64,000 bases of DNA from Sinomonas sp. ASV322 (GCF_030908245.1 NZ_JAVFJJ010000007.1:147645-211644), one strand, 5' to 3'; counted from the first letter of the stretch, positions 49,830-58,569 are shown. Notes: generated by a model not told the origin, from the letters alone. Program-made: numbers and translations.

Positions 49830-50338
49830 GGGACCATCATCCCGCACCCCACCGACAGTTTTGGAGGCGCTAGCCGGGGACGTCAGCCGTCCTGAGGACA
49901 TTCACGGAATGCGGCGCCAAACCCCGCCACGCTTCTTCAGGATCCTCAAGCTTCCGCGGGCGCCAGCCGAGTGGATCTCCGTCGCATCCGACTTCTGGCG
50001 GCGCTCGACGTCCTCGATGGTCTCGTCCCGGTACTCGGCGGGTCGACGGACATCGTCAGGTATGGGCTCCCCAAGCATTTCGAGCAGCTTCACCTGTCCG
50101 CGTGCGGCTGCCATCTCGGATCGATGAATACCCATCTCTTTGCGTCCCGCTCCGTGGTCAGCTCTTGTCTCGCCTTCTCTGTGTAGATACCGAGGACCTG
50201 CGCAGTCAGACGAAACGTGCCCACCATTCCCTCCGAGCTGCAGCCGTTGTCTCCCTGGTAGACGTTTGAGGCGTCGGGAATGTGAGGCGCTGACGGGCGC
50301 ATCACACCGGAACGCGGTCGCTAGGGCACGCGTGCGCG
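49830..50338. other. Gap upstream of lhr; only weak small frames
   Basis: 509 bp between the lhr start and the DUF4232 gene. It contains one possible 77-residue minus-strand gene (listed separately) and an overlapping 71-residue frame I do not trust. No tRNA or strong hairpin is seen. It presumably holds the lhr promoter. Confidence 0.5.
49902..50135 (-). CDS. Doubtful small hypothetical protein (77 aa)
   Basis: A 77-residue charged protein (MGIHRSEMAAARGQVKLLEM at the start, ILKKRGGVWRRIP at the end), soluble and helical. No convincing ribosome binding site and no recognised family. It ends 73 bp before lhr on the same strand. Amino-acid composition looks protein-like, which is the only support. 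Confidence 0.35.
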   Translation of the reverse strand: MGIHRSEMAAARGQVKLLEMLGEPIPDDVRRPAEYRDETIEDVERRQKSDATEIHSAGARGSLRILKKRGGVWRRIP

Positions 50339-50953
50339 CTACATCGGCTGGAACGCCCTGAGGGTCAGGAGGTGGATCGACGTCTCGCTGCAGGCGTTCT
50401 CGGACTGGGGGATGAAGAGGGAGCCGTAGTCCTCGGGCGGGTAGATCCGCAGGCCAGCGGCCGGGACCTGCGTGCAGCTTCCGGCGTACACACCGGGCTG
50501 CGTGTACCCGAAGTCAGCCGCGCCGGCCTGGCCTGGATTGAGGACGACGTCGACGACGGGCACGGAGGCGTCGCGGTCAGCCGGGGCGCCGATGGGCCCG
50601 CCGTTCGGGCCGTCGGTGAGCGAGAGGCCCGCGAAGCCGCTCAGGAGGCACGGGGTCGAGCCCGTGTTCTTGAGCACGATCTTGGCGTAGACGTGGCCCG
50701 CCGCGCCGCCCGCGCCCTGACCGAGCGAAGCGCTCAGCTGGGTCGAGAGGCACCGGGCAGGTCCCGCCGCGCCGGACCCGCTCGGCGATGCAGGCCTCGA
50801 GCTCGCCGAGGCGGACGGGCTCGACGAGGCGCTCGCGGACGGCGACGCGCTCGCGGTTGACGTCGACGCGGGGGTGTTTCCGCACGCCGCGAGGCCGACG
50901 GCGGCAAGGAGCACAGTGGCGGCAAGGGCCGGGAGACGCAGAGTGCGGGTCAT
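50339..50953 (-). CDS. DUF4232-type secreted lipoprotein
   Basis: 204 residues from the ATG at 50953. Signal peptide with lipobox LAAC (Cys near 24), a long Ser/Ala/Pro linker (about 27-66), then a DUF4232-like beta domain with conserved cysteines and the pattern YAKIVLKNTGSTPCLLSGFAG. Such lipoproteins are abundant in actinobacteria; function unknown. Confidence 0.85.
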   Translation of the reverse strand: MTRTLRLPALAATVLLAAVGLAACGNTPASTSTASASPSASASSSPSASASSRPASPSGSGAAGPARCLSTQLSASLGQGAGGAAGHVYAKIVLKNTGSTPCLLSGFAGLSLTDGPNGGPIGAPADRDASVPVVDVVLNPGQAGAADFGYTQPGVYAGSCTQVPAAGLRIYPPEDYGSLFIPQSENACSETSIHLLTLRAFQPM

Positions 50954-51015
50954 AGTCCCACCATTCACTCCAGTCCCACAAGCGTCAAGAGGCGCCACGC
51001 GTTGACGCCGGAACG

Positions 51016-52185
51016 TTAGGAAGCCGCGCCCAGATCACGGACCTCCACATCGAGTGTTTGGATGCTGTTGTTCCCCATGCCCTGCAGATTCCACGGGGCG
51101 TCCTCGGGCTGGACGTTGCCCGCGGCATCGTGGGCGCGGCACGCGAGACGATGCTCGCCCGCTGTCGCGACCCACGGGCAGGACCACTCCTGCCACGCGT
51201 ACGGCCCGACAGGCGGTTCGAGCTGGGCCGTGGCCCACACGCCGTCGACGCCGACCTCGACCTTCGTGATGGGCCCCGTCCCCGACCACGCTCGCCCGCG
51301 CAGCATCGTCGGCCCCGCGTCGACGGTCCTGCGCCGCGTGAGGAAGTCCGGGACGCCTGGCGGAACCATGAGCGAGCGGACCCTGACGCGCTCGACGCGA
51401 GTGCCGCCGTCGTCCGCGTCCGCCTGATAGCGGTAGGCGACCGCCTGCTGGTAGCCCTCGAACGGTTCGGCGACGGCGTTGATCGAGCGGAGCCACTTGA
51501 CGCTCGCCATCCCATACCACCCTGGTACCACGAGGCGGAGCGGGTAGCCGTGCTGGGGCGGGAGCGGGGCACCGTTCATCTCATACGCAAGGAGGACGTC
51601 GGGCGAGCTCGCCTCCGTGATCGGCAGGCTCCGCGCGAAAAGGTGTTCGACGCCGTCCTGGAAGCCGCGGTCTTCGCCCTCGAACACGAGCTCGAGGGCC
51701 TCCGGCTCGAGACCGGCCTCGTCGAGCAGTGGAGCGAGCGGGGTCCCGGTCCACTCAGCGGTTCCGAAGCCGCCGAGGTCCCATGGCTGGCTGATCGGCC
51801 GCGGCTCGAGGCGCGAGCGGCCGTTGCCGGCGCATTCGAGCGTCACGGTGAGCGTCCGGCGCGGGCGACGGCGGAGGTCGCTCAGCGTGAACTCGAGGGG
51901 ATGGGCGACGGCGCCGCCGAGCCTCAGCCGCCACTCCACTGGGTCCACATCCGGAACGTCGAAGTGCGTCAGGATGTAGTGCAGGCCAGGCGGGCTCACG
52001 GGCCAGCGGAGCGATTCGAGCGGCGCCTCGTGGTTGCGGGCCGCAAGGTGCAGCTCGTCGCGCGTGAGGGGACCGGTCGTGGGGGAGACTGCGGGCGACC
52101 AGTTCGCCGGTGTGGTGGCTTGGGTCTCTGGCACGACCGACGTCGCGTGGTGCGGCCGGTGCTGGGCGGTGATTTTGGCTCGCAT
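51016..52185 (-). CDS. Sulfite-oxidase-like molybdopterin enzyme
   Basis: 389 residues from the ATG at 52185. An oxidoreductase molybdopterin-binding domain (about 60-260) with the molybdenum-ligand Cys in ECAGNGR, followed by a dimerisation (Mo-co) domain (about 265-385) ending near PEDAPWNLQGMGNN. No signal peptide, so probably cytoplasmic. It may oxidise sulfite or a similar substrate; the partner electron carrier is not encoded nearby. Confidence 0.88.
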   Translation of the reverse strand: MRAKITAQHRPHHATSVVPETQATTPANWSPAVSPTTGPLTRDELHLAARNHEAPLESLRWPVSPPGLHYILTHFDVPDVDPVEWRLRLGGAVAHPLEFTLSDLRRRPRRTLTVTLECAGNGRSRLEPRPISQPWDLGGFGTAEWTGTPLAPLLDEAGLEPEALELVFEGEDRGFQDGVEHLFARSLPITEASSPDVLLAYEMNGAPLPPQHGYPLRLVVPGWYGMASVKWLRSINAVAEPFEGYQQAVAYRYQADADDGGTRVERVRVRSLMVPPGVPDFLTRRRTVDAGPTMLRGRAWSGTGPITKVEVGVDGVWATAQLEPPVGPYAWQEWSCPWVATAGEHRLACRAHDAAGNVQPEDAPWNLQGMGNNSIQTLDVEVRDLGAAS

Positions 52186-52239
52186 GCAGCCAGTGTGGGC
52201 GCGCCCGGCACGGTTCACAATGGCGTGGCGGCCCGCGGC

Positions 52240-53442
52240 TCAGGTGCCCGGGGCGGGTTTGCCCTTCGAGGCTTCGGATCCGCCGCCAGGCGGTGCGTCG
52301 CCCATCTGGGTGTTGGCCGGCGGACGACGCGCGGCGAGGCTCGCCGCCGTCGTCGTCATCCCGATCGTCACAAGCGCCCCCAGGAGCATCGCCGCGTCCT
52401 CGCCGGGAGCCAGCACGCCGAGGCTCCGGCCGATCGTCGCAGCAGCGACCGGCACCCCGAGCTGCGCGGCAGAGGCCGCGGCGAAGGGGAGCGGCAGGCC
52501 GGCGAGCCGGGACGCGGCGTGGGCAAGGATCGCGCCCGCGCCGAGCAGGACGCCCAGGAGGATCATCTGCGGGTGGCCGCCGAGTTGGCGCAGATCGATT
52601 GACGCCCCGAGCCACACGAAGAAGACCGGGCCGAGGAAGCCGTCGTTGAGCGCGAACAGCTGCCGGGCGAGTCGCCGCGGCTCGCCGACCGCGGAGACCG
52701 CGAGGCCGAACGCGAACCCCGCGAGCATGATCGAGACATTGAACGCGAGGGCGAGCCCGGCGAGCGCGAACAGGATGGTGAGCTGGATCCGCAGCTCGAG
52801 CGCGAACTTCCGGTTCTCCGAGACATCGTGGAGCCGCTGCCGCGAGCCATTGGCCTCGACGACCCTCAGGAGCCACCAGACGATGACCGCGCACACCGCG
52901 ACGGCAACCGCGCCGATCGCCTTCGGCCCGGCGTGGGAGGGGTCGATCGCGAGGGGCAGCGCGACGATCGCCGCGACGTCCGCGAGCGCCACCTGGGCGG
53001 TGAGTTCGAGGACGGAGGTGCCCTTGAACTTGAGGGATTCGATGATGGGCAGCACGAGCGCGGCCGACGACGACGCCATGAGCACCGCGTAGAGCGGCGC
53101 GTTCGCTGATCCGAACAGCAGCGCGACGGCCACGCCGAGCGCAATCGCGACCGCCGCGGTCACGACGACCCGCAGCGCGCCACGGCCGATCGCGGTGCGG
53201 ATCGTGCGATCGCGCACGGGAACATGTGTGCCCGAGACGAACATCATGAGCGCAAAGCCCATATCCGCCAGGAATTTGAGCGTCTCATTGTCCGCGTTGA
53301 CCCACCCGAGCAGCGATCGGCCCACGATGACGCCGGCCAGCAGCTCTCCGAGGACGAGCGGCAGGTGCCACATCCGCTTGGCCGCGAGGAGCGGCCCGAC
53401 GAGCGCGACGAGGCAGATGAGCGAGAGCTCGATGAAGCTCAC
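52240..53442 (-). CDS. CPA2-type cation:proton antiporter
   Basis: 400 residues with about 12 membrane helices in the Na+/H+ exchanger fold (LPLVLGELLAGVIVGRSLLG near the start). No C-terminal RCK/TrkA domain, unlike KefB/KefC. It exchanges K+ or Na+ for protons. It begins 9 bp after the conserved small gene at 53452, so the two may be co-transcribed. Confidence 0.87.
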   Translation of the reverse strand: MSFIELSLICLVALVGPLLAAKRMWHLPLVLGELLAGVIVGRSLLGWVNADNETLKFLADMGFALMMFVSGTHVPVRDRTIRTAIGRGALRVVVTAAVAIALGVAVALLFGSANAPLYAVLMASSSAALVLPIIESLKFKGTSVLELTAQVALADVAAIVALPLAIDPSHAGPKAIGAVAVAVCAVIVWWLLRVVEANGSRQRLHDVSENRKFALELRIQLTILFALAGLALAFNVSIMLAGFAFGLAVSAVGEPRRLARQLFALNDGFLGPVFFVWLGASIDLRQLGGHPQMILLGVLLGAGAILAHAASRLAGLPLPFAAASAAQLGVPVAAATIGRSLGVLAPGEDAAMLLGALVTIGMTTTAASLAARRPPANTQMGDAPPGGGSEASKGKPAPGT

Positions 53443-53451
53443 GTCAGGGTC

Positions 53452-53838
53452 TCACTCGCCCTTCAGCGGGAAGTCGGCGAGCTTGACCGGAATGTCCGTG
53501 TTCTCGTCCGTGTAATAGCTCGCGCAGACGCGGTGGTAGCCGTCCGCGATCTGGAGCGCGTCACCGTTCGCGAGGTTCCCACGGACCAGCAGGATGGGGG
53601 AGAGCTTCTCTCCCTTGTGGACCTTCACGAGGTCGGAGCGAACGTGGGCGTTCGTCTCGTCGAGCAGGTCCAAGCGCGATGCCCTGAGGATGTCCTTCGC
53701 CTTCTGATGCGTCACGGGCGCCTTCTTGAGCGCCTTGACGATGTCTTTGACTTCGTCCTCGGTGGCGAGGAGGTTCAGATAGGAGGCGGCTGCCGGGTAG
53801 TCGTGCTCTTCGGGCTCGTCGAGCCATGTGACGGACAT
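53452..53838 (-). CDS. Conserved-type hypothetical protein, ParB-like motif
   Basis: 128 residues, soluble. The C-terminal ILLVRG...QIADGYHRVCASYY resembles the ParB/sulfiredoxin-type nucleotide-binding loop (GYHR in place of GxHR). No DNA-binding domain is seen, so partitioning is unlikely. Placed just before the antiporter on the same strand. Confidence 0.7.
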   Translation of the reverse strand: MSVTWLDEPEEHDYPAAASYLNLLATEDEVKDIVKALKKAPVTHQKAKDILRASRLDLLDETNAHVRSDLVKVHKGEKLSPILLVRGNLANGDALQIADGYHRVCASYYTDENTDIPVKLADFPLKGE

Positions 53839-53949
53839 GGTGGTTCCCTTCGGTGAGGCCTGCGCGTCCGGGGACGCCTTGAGAGGTACCGCGTGGCCGC
53901 ATCATACGCCCCGTCGAGGTTCGAAGGCCCGAACCCCCGTGCCCGGAAT

Positions 53950-54726
53950 TCAGTGGAGGCCGATGAGCAGCATCTGGCTTGTGCCCGGAATACAGGTCTG
54001 GAGGAAGATCGGGGGATATCCGCCGGCGAACCCTGCCAGGACACGTTCCGATGCGCCCTGCGGGACGACCATCCGCTGGAAGGCTGTGAAGGTTCCGTAC
54101 CCCTGGACCGTGACGGTGGTTCCGGGCTGGATCCAGCTCATCCTGTTCCAGCCGCCGCAGTAGTCGTGTTCGGCGATGCTGACCGAGACCGTGACGGGCG
54201 TGAAGTGGACGGGACCCTGGCAGGCGTTCACGGCGGCCTGTCCGCCGGCCCCGACGACGGGGATGAACACGGTCGCCGGCGGCTCAGCCGCGGGCGGTTT
54301 CGGTGCCGGGGAGACGACGGCGGGGGCCTGGCTCCCTTGAGCGGTCTCCTGAGCGGCTTGGGCCGCCGCGGCCTGCTCGGCCTGAGCGGCCTGAGCGGCT
54401 TGAGCGGCTTGAGCGGCGGCTTCCTTCGCTGCTGCCTCTGCTGCGGCCTGCTCTGCTGCGGCCTGCTCTGCTGCGGCCTGTGCAGCAGCGGCCTCCGCCT
54501 TCCGGCGCGCGTCGGCGGCGTCGTCCGCCAAGCGGACCCGGGTCGCCTCCCTGGCTACCTGGGCGAGAACCTGCTGCTCGCCGAGAGCGTCTGGCGCTGC
54601 CGCACTGGCTGCGCTAGGTGGCGGCGCCGATGCGGGGACCGCGGCTGATGATCCCCCGACGATGAGGAATGCGCCGACCGCTGCAGTCGCGACGAGGGGG
54701 CGGAGGAGGGCTGAGACCGGTGCCAT
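53950..54726 (-). CDS. Secreted Ala-rich protein with sortase-like C-terminal domain
   Basis: 258 residues. A signal peptide (about 1-29), then a Pro/Ala region, a coiled-coil built of QAAAEQAAAE-type heptads (about 75-130), a Pro linker, and a C-terminal domain (about 165-258). The last domain has the sortase order IAEHDY (catalytic His position) and LQTCIPGT (catalytic Cys position), but no Arg follows at the usual spacing. It may be an inactive or unusual sortase-fold protein exposed on the cell surface. No pilin or LPxTG gene is nearby. Confidence 0.75.
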   Translation of the reverse strand: MAPVSALLRPLVATAAVGAFLIVGGSSAAVPASAPPPSAASAAAPDALGEQQVLAQVAREATRVRLADDAADARRKAEAAAAQAAAEQAAAEQAAAEAAAKEAAAQAAQAAQAAQAEQAAAAQAAQETAQGSQAPAVVSPAPKPPAAEPPATVFIPVVGAGGQAAVNACQGPVHFTPVTVSVSIAEHDYCGGWNRMSWIQPGTTVTVQGYGTFTAFQRMVVPQGASERVLAGFAGGYPPIFLQTCIPGTSQMLLIGLH

Positions 54727-55132
54727 CGTTGAACCTCGGGTTGGCCGTGCGACACCGGCTTCTCATCCCAAGGTGTAGGACCGCACGAAGGCGGTAAAGG
54801 ACGACGGCGCGAATTGCGTCCTCATCGCCCGGCAATCGAGTGGTGGGCGGGCGCTCATGAGGCGCCGTTGCGTAGTCGTGCCGCGAGGACCAAGTAGACG
54901 CGACGTACGAGCTGCGCAGCAACGCGTCGGCGTCGTGGGCCCGGCCGTGCTGGGGCGCTCGCTCGACCGAAGTCCCCTTATGGGCATTTAGTGCCCCAAA
55001 CGTCTCCAACCGCCGCCGTGCTCGACGCCAGAAGCCAAGACGCCAGACGCCTTCTGTCAGATAAGACGGCTCGAGGGCGTCTTCTGGGCCACAAGCCGTC
55101 TTCCGCAGGGCGATCCCTGGGGCCAGAACGAA
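54727..55132. other. Gene-poor gap with nested inverted repeats
   Basis: No credible gene. At 55028-55102 several inverted repeats interleave: AAGACGGCT (55063) with AGCCGTCTT (55094), AGACGCC (55045) with GGCGTCT (55076), and CAGAAG (55028) with two CTTCTG copies (55051, 55081). They could form competing hairpins in an RNA. The rest shows nothing recognisable. Confidence 0.4.
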
Positions 55133-55162
55133 AACGCCCCCGGTTCGGAAACCGGGGGCGTT
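55133..55162 (-). terminator. Intrinsic terminator of tRNA-Ser
   Basis: A perfect 13-bp stem (AACGCCCCCGGTT / AACCGGGGGCGTT) with a 4-base loop. On the minus strand it follows the tRNA 3' end by 26 bp and is trailed by TTTTCG, as expected for a rho-independent terminator. Confidence 0.85.
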
Positions 55163-55188
55163 CTCGATGTCCTAGGACATCACATGCG

Positions 55189-55275
55189 CGGTGGTGGAGG
55201 GATTTGAACCCCCGTTGGCTTTTACACCAAACATCATTTCGAGTGATGCACCTTCGGCCGCTCGGACACACCACC
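55189..55275 (-). tRNA. tRNA-Ser(CGA)
   Basis: 87 bases folding as a class II tRNA. The acceptor stem is GGTGGTG/CACCACC, the anticodon loop CTCGAAA (anticodon CGA, reading UCG) is closed by CATCA/TGATG, the variable arm is long as in serine tRNAs, and the T loop is GTTCAAATC. No CCA is encoded. A strong terminator follows. Confidence 0.95.
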
Positions 55276-55333
55276 AGCAGGCATCTACTTTACCGGGATG
55301 ATGGCGCGAGTCCAAACCGAGGGTTCGTCCATG

Positions 55334-55542
55334 CCGTCGGAGGGCTGTCGTGGGGCTGTCGTGGGGCTGTCGTGGGGCTGTCGGAGGGCTGTCGTGGGGC
55401 TGTCGTGGGGCTGTCGTGGGGCTGTCGTGGGGCTGTCGTGGGGCCGTCGGAGGGCTGTCGGAGGGCTGTCGTGGGGCTGTCGTGGGGCCGTCGGAGGGCT
55501 GTCGGAGGGCTGTCGTGGGGCCGTCGGAGGGCTGTCGCGGTG
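55334..55542 (+). repeat. 11-bp tandem repeat, about 19 copies
   Basis: GTCG recurs at exact 11-bp intervals from 55336 to 55534. Units are of three kinds: CTGTCGTGGGG, CTGTCGGAGGG and CCGTCGTGGGG/CCGTCGGAGGG. The tract fills the gap between tRNA-Ser and alkA. The period is not a multiple of three, and open frames across it exist only because the unit lacks stops. Likely a variable-number tandem repeat. Confidence 0.9.
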
Positions 55543-55591
55543 GCAGCAGACGGGCCGGTGACTAGTCGGCGACGGTCGTGGGAGCCTGGCC

Positions 55592-56530
55592 CTAGACCCC
55601 CGAGGGCGCCGGCTCGGAGGGGCTGGTTCCGGCGTAGGCGGCCTCGGTCCACAAGTGCATGAGGGCGTACGCACGATAGGGGCGCCACGCTTCCGACCGT
55701 GTCTCCGCCTCGTGGGGGCTGACCCCGCCGAGGGCGCGCCGTAGCACGAGATCGCCCGGCGTGAACGCGTCACGGTCCCCGTACCGCACCGCGAGATAGT
55801 CGACCGTCCAGGGGCCGATTCCCGTCACCGCCAGAAGGGCCTTGCGGCCTGGGGTTTCTCCCGATTCGGCCCATAGGCGGGACATGGAGGAGATCGTGCG
55901 TGCGCGGGCAGAGGTCAGGCCGACGGCCGCGCGGAGTTCCTCGGTATCCGCGTCGGCGAGGACGGCCGCTTCGGGGAAGCACCGCAGGCCGCCGGGCCCG
56001 TCTGTTCCGTATGTGGCGACGAGCCGCCCCGAGAAGGTGCGTCCGGCCGCGAGTGAGACTTGTTGCCCCAGGACGGTCGTGACGGCGGTCTGGAACCGGT
56101 CTGTCGTGCCGATCACCCGAAGGCCGGGCCGGGCCGCGAGAAGAGGGGCCAGGAACTGATCCCCTGACAGGAAATCGCGGACGGGCTCCAAATCGGCATC
56201 GAGGTCGAACCATTCGCGCACGAGGGCTACGAGGGATGCGGGGACGCCTAGATCCGTCTGGGACCCAGCCCTCGACAGCTCCGTCCTTGACCGCTCAGTC
56301 CCCGTTAGCCCAGCCCTCGAAAGCTCAGCCCCCGATTCGGCCCTGAGCTCAACGCCATGGGCGTCGGGACGAATAGTGACGGCGCACGGGCCCGACGCGA
56401 GGCTCACGAGCCGGGAATGGGTCCCGGCCTCACGGTCCGTTCGTTCGGCCCCCGGGATGGTGTGTGCCGCGAGGCTCCCGAGCACGGCCTCGGGGTCAAG
56501 GCCTCCCGGAGCCTCGACTCGGACGATCAC
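55592..56530 (-). CDS. alkA: AlkA-type DNA-3-methyladenine glycosylase II
   Basis: 312 residues from a GTG at 56530 that overlaps the tag stop by 4 bp (GTGA). A helix-hairpin-helix-GPD glycosylase: TGIGPWTVDYLAVRYGDRDAF with the catalytic Asp in TPGDLVLRRAL. An N-terminal AlkA-like region (about 1-110) includes a linker of repeated ELSRAG/RSRTE units. It removes 3-methyladenine and other alkylated bases. Last gene of the alkylation-repair operon. Confidence 0.93.
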   Translation of the reverse strand: MIVRVEAPGGLDPEAVLGSLAAHTIPGAERTDREAGTHSRLVSLASGPCAVTIRPDAHGVELRAESGAELSRAGLTGTERSRTELSRAGSQTDLGVPASLVALVREWFDLDADLEPVRDFLSGDQFLAPLLAARPGLRVIGTTDRFQTAVTTVLGQQVSLAAGRTFSGRLVATYGTDGPGGLRCFPEAAVLADADTEELRAAVGLTSARARTISSMSRLWAESGETPGRKALLAVTGIGPWTVDYLAVRYGDRDAFTPGDLVLRRALGGVSPHEAETRSEAWRPYRAYALMHLWTEAAYAGTSPSEPAPSGV

Positions 56531-57177
56531 GACCACACGCCCGACGTTCCGCGTCGGTGGCTGTCCACGAGGTGGGTGTCGATGATGCCGATCGCTTCCA
56601 TGAGCGCGAACATCGTGGTGGGACCGACGAACGAGAAGCCCTTCTTCCGTAGCGCCTTCGAGAGGGCGGTCGACTCTGGCGACGTGCTGGGGATCTCGGA
56701 CAGCGTGCGCGGCGCGGGAGTCGCCTCTGGCCGGAACGACCAGACGAACTCGACCAGCCCGCCCTCGTTGCGAAGAGCAATCGTGGCTTGAGCGTTGCGT
56801 ATGGTCGCCCGGATTTTGGCGCGGTTCCGGATGATTCCCTCGTTCAGCATGAGGCGCTCGACGTCGTCCTCGGTGAACGCGGCCACGACATCCGGATCGA
56901 AGCCCTGGAAGGCCTCGCGGAACGCAGGGCGCTTCCGCAGGATCGTTGCCCACGAGAGGCCGGCTTGGAACCCTTCGAGGCTGATGCGCTCGAAGAGCCC
57001 CTGCTCGTCACGAACGGGCATGCCCCATTCGCTGTCGTAGTACTCGCGCATGAGGCCGTCCGTACTGGCCCACGTGGGCCGCGCGAGTCCGTCGTCACCG
57101 AGCACGACCCCGCCCACCACATCCGGCTCTGCCGTCCCCGGCTCCGTTGTGGTGTTGGTTGCTGTCACATCCGTCAT
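56527..57177 (-). CDS. tag: DNA-3-methyladenine glycosylase I (Tag), zinc site lost
   Basis: 216 residues aligning end to end with E. coli Tag (SEWGMPVRDEQGLFERISLEGFQAGLSW, TLSEIPSTSPESTALSKALRKKGFSFVGPTT). An N-terminal extension of about 30 residues is added. Of the four zinc ligands in E. coli Tag, three are replaced: RCGW reads RPTW, YHDNEWG reads YYDSEWG, and the C-terminal cysteines are absent. The active-site region is kept, so it may work without zinc. Overlaps alkA by 4 bp. Confidence 0.93.
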   Translation of the reverse strand: MTDVTATNTTTEPGTAEPDVVGGVVLGDDGLARPTWASTDGLMREYYDSEWGMPVRDEQGLFERISLEGFQAGLSWATILRKRPAFREAFQGFDPDVVAAFTEDDVERLMLNEGIIRNRAKIRATIRNAQATIALRNEGGLVEFVWSFRPEATPAPRTLSEIPSTSPESTALSKALRKKGFSFVGPTTMFALMEAIGIIDTHLVDSHRRGTSGVWS

Positions 57178-57193
57178 CGGTCCCCCGCCCCTC

Positions 57194-57883
57194 TCATGTT
57201 CCGCCGCGCTCTGGTTCGCGCAGTCCCGTAACGCGCAGTGTGATGTTGACTCTTCCCGTGTCGAGGCCGCAACCGGGCGGCGAGGTGTTCGCGATGACCC
57301 TCGTGACGCCGTGGTAGGCGAGTCGAGACGGTCCGCCGAAGACGAAGAGGTCTCCCGACGCGAGCTCGACGTCCTCATAGGGACGCCCCCGACCCTCGGA
57401 GTTGCCGAAGCGGAAGGTGCACGTGTCCCCGAGGGAGAGGGAGACGACGGGATCCCTCGACAGTTCGTCTCGGTCTTGGTGCATGCCCATGTGGGCGGAC
57501 CCGTCGTAGTAGTTCACGAGGGCCGTGTCCGGCGCATACGCCTCGGCGTCCGCGCTTCCGCCGTACGCGTCCGCGACGGCAAGCCGACCGACGCGGATCA
57601 TCCACTCCGGCATCGGGAGCACGCATCGCCCGTTCACATCGGTGGCCTCGCGCGTGTACCTGTACGGCTGCCAGTGCCAGCCGAGGCACACGGTCTTGAC
57701 CGACATCTCGTGCCCGCGGACCGAAGCCGATCTCAACGGGACCGGCCCGGCGGCCCACTCCCGGAAGCGGTCGGCGATCCACGACTGCTGCTCGAGTGTG
57801 AGCCATCCTGGGACGTGCACGGCACCCGGCGCGAGCTCCCGGCGCGGGCGTGCGATGAGGTCGTCGCCGAACAGCGTGCTCAT
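57194..57883 (-). CDS. alkB: AlkB-like alkylated-DNA repair dioxygenase
   Basis: 229 residues. An Fe(II)/2-oxoglutarate dioxygenase with ligands in HQDRDE (His near 134, Asp near 136) and YHGV (His near 188), and the 2-oxoglutarate-binding Arg in RVNITLRVTG. Substrate motif LVNYYDGSAHMGMH. It oxidatively removes methyl groups from 1-meA and 3-meC. The start overlaps the MGMT stop by 4 bp; tag follows after 16 bp. Confidence 0.95.
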   Translation of the reverse strand: MSTLFGDDLIARPRRELAPGAVHVPGWLTLEQQSWIADRFREWAAGPVPLRSASVRGHEMSVKTVCLGWHWQPYRYTREATDVNGRCVLPMPEWMIRVGRLAVADAYGGSADAEAYAPDTALVNYYDGSAHMGMHQDRDELSRDPVVSLSLGDTCTFRFGNSEGRGRPYEDVELASGDLFVFGGPSRLAYHGVTRVIANTSPPGCGLDTGRVNITLRVTGLREPERGGT

Positions 57884-58569
57884 GCGGCGGCGGCTTCGAG
57901 ACGCAGGAGAGACGTCTTCGCCTCGAGCCCGCCGATGTAGCCGCCGAGGCTTCCGTCCGAGCGCACGACGCGATGGCACGGCACGACCACGGGCAGCGGA
58001 TTCGTTGCGCACGCGCTGCCTACCGCCCGTACCGCCCGCGGGTTGCCGACAGCCTTCGCGACGTCGGCGTAGCTCTCGGTCGCTCCGAGCGGGATGGCCG
58101 GAAGATGCTGGAGGACGGTCCGCCGGAACCCCTGCGAGAGACTCAGATCGAGCGGGAGATCGAACGAGCGCCGCCTCCCGCCGAAATACTCGTCTACCTG
58201 TCGAGCCGCCTCGGCGAGGCGCCCCGGAACCTCGAGGATGCGCGGGCTCAGGCGCTCGGCGAGCAGGCTCAAGACGGCGTCGTGGCCCTCTCGTTCGTAG
58301 GCGACCCGGACAAGGCCCCGCTCGGTTGCGACGAGCAGGAGCCGGCCGACTGGCGTATCGACGAACCGGTACGCGATGTCGAGGAGACCCTCCCTCGAGG
58401 CCCGGTCCGCGAGCTGGGCATGGAGCCGGCCGAGGACGCCGGGATCGACGGACACAAGCTCGGGTGCGAGCGCGAGGTCGATGGGTCCAAGCGCAGCGCT
58501 CTTGCCCGCCAGGCCTTCGCCCACGAGCCCGTCGTTCTGCTGAGTGCTGATGTTCGTGTGCGCGGTCAT
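57880..58569 (-). CDS. ogt: Methylated-DNA-protein cysteine methyltransferase with N-terminal extension
   Basis: 229 residues. The C-terminal MGMT domain (about 66-229) has the acceptor motif PCHRVV (Cys near 196) and the DNA-binding helix before it. It repairs O6-methylguanine by taking the methyl on Cys. The first 65 residues are an extra segment (including LAPELVSVDPGVLGRLHAQL) not found in plain Ogt and without the Cys pattern of Ada. It overlaps the sigma factor stop by 4 bp and the alkB start by 4 bp. It could serve as a sensor for the sigma factor (inference). Confidence 0.93.
   Translation of the reverse strand: MTAHTNISTQQNDGLVGEGLAGKSAALGPIDLALAPELVSVDPGVLGRLHAQLADRASREGLLDIAYRFVDTPVGRLLLVATERGLVRVAYEREGHDAVLSLLAERLSPRILEVPGRLAEAARQVDEYFGGRRRSFDLPLDLSLSQGFRRTVLQHLPAIPLGATESYADVAKAVGNPRAVRAVGSACATNPLPVVVPCHRVVRSDGSLGGYIGGLEAKTSLLRLEAAAA

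Noticed and set aside
50090..50305. 71-codon minus-strand frame
   Set aside because: Overlaps another small frame, has no ribosome binding site and no recognisable family.
55334..55542. Possible CRISPR array
   Set aside because: Repeats are contiguous 11-bp units without spacers, and no cas genes are present.
55298..55662. Several open frames across the 11-bp repeat on both strands
   Set aside because: They exist only because the repeat unit has no stop codon in any frame; all products are simple repeats.
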